Shown here one piece after another: positions 59,682-64,000 of a DNA stretch of 64,000 nt. The stretch spans positions 248,001 through 312,000 of the forward strand of contig JAHBTS010000004.1 of the NCBI GenBank assembly GCA_019638515.1, given 5' to 3'. This stretch comes from Chitinophagales bacterium. GTDB lineage: Bacteria > Bacteroidota > Bacteroidia > Chitinophagales > LD1. The notes under the pieces are model-generated. The model saw only the letters and a list, made by a program, of their open reading frames with translations, was not told where the DNA came from and did not search any database. Position 1 is the stretch's first letter; every line of letters begins with the position of its first letter. The position numbers and the translations under genes were made by a program.

Positions 59682-60881
59682 ATGGGCAGAAAGCCGCGTG
59701 TTCTACGCATTATCAATAGGTTGAATTTAGGAGGGCCAACATACAATGCTGCATATCTAACTAAATATATGGCAGATTTCGACACGCTCTTGGTTTCCGG
59801 CATGAAAGACGAAAGCGAAGAAAGCTCGGAGTTTATTGTAAAAAAACTCGGTTTGGAGCCAATGTATGTACCCGAAATGTATCGCGAGTTGAATCCTTTC
59901 CGCGACTACAAATCATATTTTAAAATCAGAAAAATAATTAGCGACTTTAAGCCGGATATAGTGCACACACACGCTGCAAAAGCCGGTGCGGTGGGTAGGT
60001 TGGCAGCTATTCACGAAGATGTTCCTGTGGTAATACATACATTTCACGGGCATGTTTTCCATTCGTATTTCAACAAGGTGAAAACACAATTGTTTTTAAA
60101 TATTGAACGCTACCTTGCCAAGCGCACTACAAAGATTGTAACACTTAGCCCCAAGCAATTACACGAGCTTACACACGAATTTAATATAGCTCCTACCGAA
60201 AAATTTCAGATTGTAAACTTAGGTTTCGACTTGCAACGGTTTGTTGAAAACCAAGACGAAAAGCGCACGGCATTTAGAGCAAAATACCAAATTGCAAACG
60301 ATGAAATTGCCATAGGTATTGTAGGTAGATTAGTTCCAATAAAAAACCATGCGCTGTTTTTAAATGCACTCAAAATTGTATCGCAAAGTACTGCAAAGAA
60401 GATAAGGGCATTTATTATTGGCGATGGCGAGCTAAGGCAGGCTATAGAAGCAGAGGCAACCCGCTTGGGTATTCCTTTTTCTTCAACCGAAGAAAACAAA
60501 CAGACACTACTTACTTTTACTTCTTGGATAAAAGATGTAAGCGAATGCAATGCCGGCTTAGATATTATTGCGCTTACTTCTAACAACGAAGGTACTCCTG
60601 TTAGCTTAATAGAAGCGCAGGCTGCCGGAAAATTTATTGTTTCAACCAAGGTTGGCGGCATCGAAGATATTGTGGAAGATAATGTAAATGCCTTTCTAGT
60701 AGAAAGGGAAAACGAAAAATTGTTTGCAGCAGCATTGCTAAAAGCTGTAGAAGATGATATTTTGCGTAAGCGTGTTGGGCAAAATGGCAGAGCTGCTACT
60801 CTGCAAAAGTTTGGTTATGAAAGGTTGTGTGCAGATATGTCAAAACTATACACTCAATTATTGAACGTTAAAAAACCATAG
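59682..60881 (+). CDS. GT4 family glycosyltransferase
   Basis: 399-residue GT-B fold enzyme. The N-terminal domain has RIINRLNLGGPTYNAAYLTKYM and IVHTHAAKAGAVGRLAAI; the C-terminal domain has GIVGRLVPIKNHALFLNAL near 210, IIGDGELRQAIEAEA and the E-x7-E nucleotide-binding region NNEGTPVSLIEAQAAGKFIV. Resembles initiating or early glycosyltransferases of surface polysaccharide loci. Sugar donor unknown. Operonic with amidotransferase copy 2. Confidence 0.93.
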   Translation: MGRKPRVLRIINRLNLGGPTYNAAYLTKYMADFDTLLVSGMKDESEESSEFIVKKLGLEPMYVPEMYRELNPFRDYKSYFKIRKIISDFKPDIVHTHAAKAGAVGRLAAIHEDVPVVIHTFHGHVFHSYFNKVKTQLFLNIERYLAKRTTKIVTLSPKQLHELTHEFNIAPTEKFQIVNLGFDLQRFVENQDEKRTAFRAKYQIANDEIAIGIVGRLVPIKNHALFLNALKIVSQSTAKKIRAFIIGDGELRQAIEAEATRLGIPFSSTEENKQTLLTFTSWIKDVSECNAGLDIIALTSNNEGTPVSLIEAQAAGKFIVSTKVGGIEDIVEDNVNAFLVERENEKLFAAALLKAVEDDILRKRVGQNGRAATLQKFGYERLCADMSKLYTQLLNVKKP

Positions 60882-60882
60882 C

Positions 60883-60910
60883 TACTTCACACAAATTGAA
60901 GTAGGTTTGC
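60883..60910. promoter_or_regulatory. Palindrome overlapping a -7-like box before the Wza-like gene
   Basis: CTACTTCA (60883-60890) and TGAAGTAG (60898-60905) are perfect 8-bp inverted arms with a 7-nt spacer. The right arm overlaps TAGGTTTG (60903-60910), an exact TAnnTTTG match that ends 4 nt before the Wza-like ATG. Reads as an operator on a promoter; it could instead be a hairpin after the GT4 gene, but no T-tract follows. Confidence 0.42.
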
Positions 60911-60914
60911 AATA

Positions 60915-61694
60915 ATGAAATTTAACCTAAAGAGCTTATTGAAAGTTGTTGTGCTCTTTGCAGCACTTACGCTTTTGCTTCCCTCTTGTAAGTTGGTATA
61001 TCCGGAGTTTATGTTCAAACAAAAGGATTACCAAACCTTTGAGTTTAAAGAACAGTTGGTAAAGCAATATGTAATTAAGCCTTTCGACCAGTTTACATTC
61101 AGTGTTTTTTCTCGCGATGGCTTTAAGCTGGTAGATATTGGTGGCGGCATACAGGGGCAAACATTGGGTGCCGGTAGCAGGGGTATGTTTTACATTGTAG
61201 ATGCCGATGGTTTTGTGCGGCTTCCCGTATTGGGCGATTTAAATGTGGCAGGCTATACCGAAACCGAATTGGAGCGGTTGGTGGCAGAAAGAATTTCGGC
61301 TTACATAGTAGATCCTTTTGTAGAAATAAGAGTAATAAACCGCAGATGTTTCTTGTTTAAAGGCTCTGCAGGATCGGTAGTTGCATTGCAGCAAACTCCT
61401 ACCTCCTTGTTAGAAGTAATTGCACAATCTGGTGGTATTGCTTCAGGGTTAAAGGCCTATAAGATAAAGTTGATAAGAGGAAATATAAAAAACCCTCAAG
61501 TAACTATTATAGACTTATCTACCATCGAAGGAATGCAGAAATCGAGTTTAATAGTTCAAACCAACGATATCATTTATATTGAACCAAGAAGAAGATATAT
61601 CAGAGATTTGCTAAGAGAATCAACCATTATTTTTTCGGTAGTTTCAACAGTTACCAGTTTATATTTATTAGGACGTAATTTGAGTGGAAAATAA
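60915..61694 (+). CDS. Wza-like polysaccharide export lipoprotein
   Basis: 259 residues. Lipoprotein signal with lipobox LLPSC25; polysaccharide export (Poly_export) domain about 50-145 (VIKPFDQFTFSVFSRDGF, GMFYIVDADGFVRLPVLGDLNVAGYTETELERLV, YIVDPFVEIRVINRR), then one SLBB-like domain and a C-terminal hydrophobic helix (IIFSVVSTVTSLYLLG). Forms the outer-membrane exit of a Wza/Wzc system. The Wzc gene starts 11 nt before this stop, in another frame. Confidence 0.92.
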   Translation: MKFNLKSLLKVVVLFAALTLLLPSCKLVYPEFMFKQKDYQTFEFKEQLVKQYVIKPFDQFTFSVFSRDGFKLVDIGGGIQGQTLGAGSRGMFYIVDADGFVRLPVLGDLNVAGYTETELERLVAERISAYIVDPFVEIRVINRRCFLFKGSAGSVVALQQTPTSLLEVIAQSGGIASGLKAYKIKLIRGNIKNPQVTIIDLSTIEGMQKSSLIVQTNDIIYIEPRRRYIRDLLRESTIIFSVVSTVTSLYLLGRNLSGK

Positions 61695-64000
61695 AATAGA
61701 CCTTACTTCATCGGGTAGCGCATCCAATAGTAGCCAGGCAAATTTTGCCGAAGGTTTTAACTTGGGTTTGCTGGTTTACATCCTCAATAAGAGCATCCTT
61801 TGGATTCTTTTAATTGTTTCTATTACTGTTTTTGCTTCGTTTATTTATTTAAGGTACACGCCACGCGTGTATGAGGCTTCCTCTAAGATGATTCTTCAGG
61901 TAGAAAAATCTACACAAATTTTAGGAATAGAAAAGTTGGTGTTTGAGAAAGACCCAACAGAGATAAGCCGCGAAATGCAGGTGTTGAAGTCTAACGTAAT
62001 GCTCAACAGGGTGGCAGATAAACTACCGCTCGATATTAGTTATTACAAGGAAGGGAAATCGAAGTTCATTACTGAAGATTTATACATAAGTGCCCCATTT
62101 AAAGTAGAACTGAAAAGCATTGAACCGGAGTTCTATGGCAATCCTGTTTATGTTAAACTCATAAACAGAAGTAAAATTCTTGTTTCGGTTTCGTTTAAAG
62201 GTACCGAATACGAGAAGGAGTTTTTGGCAGGAAAGGAGTTTAAAACACCATTTTTTTCTGCGGTAGTTAATTTAAAAGCCGAAAAGCTACAAGACTCAGA
62301 TTTTGGTGCGCTATTTTTTGTGAAGTTTAATGAGCGCCAAGTAGTATTGGCAGAACTCAATAGTAAAATTATTGTTCAACCTATTGAAGTAGGAAACAAA
62401 ACTTTAGTAATAACCTGCAACGACCAAAACCCGGAAAAGGCAAAGGATGTTGCCAATACCATAGCCGATGAGTTTATTAAGTACGATTTAATAAAGAAGC
62501 GCGAAGGTATGAACAATATCATTGCGTTTATTGATGCTCAAATAGATTCGTTTGGAAGAGTACAAGAAGCCATACAAGACTCAGTTTCTAAGTTTAAACT
62601 CAACAACGAGATTTTTTCCGAATCTAATTCTTATGACGATTTATTGGCTAAAGCCAGTAAACAACAAGAAGATATTATTGCCAGCGAAGCAAAGTTGGCG
62701 TTGTTGCAAAACTTTAAACAACTGATACAAAAAACAAAAGACTATACCACACTGCCAATCTTAAGGTTTAAAGACAATGAAATTTCTATTGAAACAGATA
62801 TAAGCAGCATAAACACAATGCAACGTGAGCGCGAGGGTATGATGCTGGATAGAACCGAAGACCACCCGCAAGTAAGGTTGCTGGATAAGCAAATCTATAA
62901 TGCCAAGAACCAGTTGCTCAAAAGAACCGATAATGTAATAGACAATGCAAAGTTAAGTTTAGATAAGCAGCGGGAACTATATCAAAAGCTCATGGCAAAA
63001 ATTTATACCTTGCCGGAACTAACTGAAAAACTTAAACGCCTTAGCCGCATTGCCGAAGCTAGGAATAAGTTTTTCTATAATCTTTTTGATCAGCGCTCCA
63101 GCTATGCTATTGCTTCTGCCGGTGTGGTTTCTGATTATACTATATTGTCGCTTGCCAGTACACCTAAAGTGCCGGTTTCGCCTAAAGATATTCAAGTTAA
63201 AATTGGTGGATTTGTGCTGGGAATATTATTGGGTGCACTGCTGGTGGCAATCAGGTTTATGCTTCACCAAAGTATTATTTCGGTGCAAGAAGTAGAATCT
63301 AAAAGCAAGGTGCCGCTTTTGGGTGTTATACCAAGCTATAATACTCCAATGGAACGTTCACAAGTAGTAGTAACTAAGAATCCTAAATCTACTATTACCG
63401 AAGCTTATAGGGCAGTGCGCTCCAACCTTCAATTCATAAGTAATTCAGAAGGCACTAAAATTCTTACTACTACCTCTACTATTCCGGGCGAAGGGAAAAC
63501 ATTTACAGCACTTAATCTGGCAGCTATCTTTAGTATGTTGGATAAAAAGGTGATTATACTGGATTTGGATATGCGCAAACCCCGATTGGGCAAGATTTTT
63601 GGCATAGAACAAATGAAGGGTATGAGTACTATTCTTAGCGGTCAATCTACTTATGAAGAAAGTATTTTTGCTTCGGGTGTAAAAAATATAGATGTAGTAA
63701 CTGCGGGTCCGGTACCTCCCAATCCATCTGAATTGATATTAAATAACCAGTTAGATATATTCTTGGAGTACTTAAAAGGCAAGTACGATATAATTGTTAT
63801 GGATACACCTCCAATTGGTTTAGTAACCGATGCTATAACACTATTAAAGAAAGCCGATTTCCCTATTTATGTATTGCGTGCATCGTATTCTAACAGGGCA
63901 TTTATAGAGAATATAAATAAGCTATACGCTGAAAGCGAAATACATAATTTGGGTATAGTGTTGAATGATTTTGGCAGAGGACCTTCCGGTTATAGTTATG
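61684..64000 (+). CDS. Wzc-type polysaccharide co-polymerase / tyrosine autokinase, 3' end cut off
   Basis: 772 codons visible from GTG 61684, running off the right edge. An N-terminal Wzz-like domain (LLVYILNKSILWILLIVSITVFASFI span; YTPRVYEASSKMILQVE), a long periplasmic coiled-coil and GNVR-like region, a second span (about 500-520) and the cytoplasmic kinase domain with Walker A STIPGEGKTFTALNLA near 600, Walker A' ILDLDMRKPRLG and Walker B IIVMDTPPIGLVTDAI. The C-terminal tyrosine cluster is just being reached (GPSGYSY). It controls chain length and export with the Wza-like protein. No ATG is present near the start; GTG overlaps the upstream gene. Reading frame is intact throughout. Confidence 0.92.
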   Translation, partial: MENKIDLTSSGSASNSSQANFAEGFNLGLLVYILNKSILWILLIVSITVFASFIYLRYTPRVYEASSKMILQVEKSTQILGIEKLVFEKDPTEISREMQVLKSNVMLNRVADKLPLDISYYKEGKSKFITEDLYISAPFKVELKSIEPEFYGNPVYVKLINRSKILVSVSFKGTEYEKEFLAGKEFKTPFFSAVVNLKAEKLQDSDFGALFFVKFNERQVVLAELNSKIIVQPIEVGNKTLVITCNDQNPEKAKDVANTIADEFIKYDLIKKREGMNNIIAFIDAQIDSFGRVQEAIQDSVSKFKLNNEIFSESNSYDDLLAKASKQQEDIIASEAKLALLQNFKQLIQKTKDYTTLPILRFKDNEISIETDISSINTMQREREGMMLDRTEDHPQVRLLDKQIYNAKNQLLKRTDNVIDNAKLSLDKQRELYQKLMAKIYTLPELTEKLKRLSRIAEARNKFFYNLFDQRSSYAIASAGVVSDYTILSLASTPKVPVSPKDIQVKIGGFVLGILLGALLVAIRFMLHQSIISVQEVESKSKVPLLGVIPSYNTPMERSQVVVTKNPKSTITEAYRAVRSNLQFISNSEGTKILTTTSTIPGEGKTFTALNLAAIFSMLDKKVIILDLDMRKPRLGKIFGIEQMKGMSTILSGQSTYEESIFASGVKNIDVVTAGPVPPNPSELILNNQLDIFLEYLKGKYDIIVMDTPPIGLVTDAITLLKKADFPIYVLRASYSNRAFIENINKLYAESEIHNLGIVLNDFGRGPSGYSY

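Overview
The window is a chromosomal stretch from a member of the Bacteroidota, by eye at low to moderate GC (about 40%). The evidence is type IX secretion (T9SS) C-terminal sorting domains on several large secreted proteins, Bacteroidota-restricted families (DUF4271, DUF4286, DUF7935-like, PorT-like barrels), a bacterial geranylgeranylglyceryl phosphate synthase, sphingosine-1-phosphate-lyase-like and kynurenine monooxygenase genes, and sites resembling the Bacteroidota TAnnTTTG -7 promoter element. Whether it belongs to a Chitinophagia- or Saprospiria-like lineage cannot be settled here. Both edges cut genes: glmS at the left and a Wzc-type tyrosine kinase at the right.

Layout. 1-8.9 kb is mostly housekeeping: glmS, a sphingosine-phosphate-lyase-like enzyme, a MATE exporter, DUF177-rpmF, a tRNA-Ser/tRNA-Pro pair, a stranded T9SS tail fragment, a metallo-beta-lactamase (MBL) hydrolase, an outer-membrane barrel and kdsA. 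9.3-18.2 kb is a surface-protein block: a 1776-residue modular T9SS protein, a 72-residue protein with a PID-CTERM-like sorting tail, a multi-spanning membrane protein, and an SprB-repeat protein. 18.2-29 kb is metabolism: HIT, DUF7935-like, GGGP synthase, ribD, an aromatic amino acid ammonia-lyase with a membrane AraC regulator, a eukaryote-like squalene synthase/squalene epoxidase pair behind a structured leader, and aroK plus DAHP synthase/chorismate mutase. 29.3-32.2 kb is a lone MmeI-type (type IIL) restriction-modification gene. 32.3-37.5 kb holds secreted proteins (ELWxxDGTxxGT repeats, a collagen-like protein, a lipoprotein) and an unrecognised helical protein. 37.5-53.3 kb is mixed: HD hydrolase, RidA, a steroid 5-alpha-reductase homologue, TerB-like, kdsD, kmo, pdxH, HU, rmuC, DUF58, hemD, a histone H1-like protein, DUF4271, a BamA/TamA-like barrel and hemW. 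53.3-64 kb starts a surface-polysaccharide locus: two asparagine synthetase-like amidotransferases, a polysaccharide deacetylase-like protein, a GT4 glycosyltransferase, a Wza-like lipoprotein and Wzc.

How the genes work together. kdsA and kdsD both supply Kdo. The 57.8-64 kb genes form a capsule/exopolysaccharide assembly and export run. Squalene synthase and squalene epoxidase together would convert farnesyl diphosphate to 2,3-oxidosqualene, the entry to sterols; a steroid 5-alpha-reductase homologue lies 12 kb away, but no oxidosqualene cyclase is present. The most unusual points are this eukaryote-like sterol-entry pair with its riboswitch-like leader, the PID-CTERM-like unit, decayed fragments of a T9SS protein and possibly of a restriction enzyme, and palindromes overlapping -7-like boxes.
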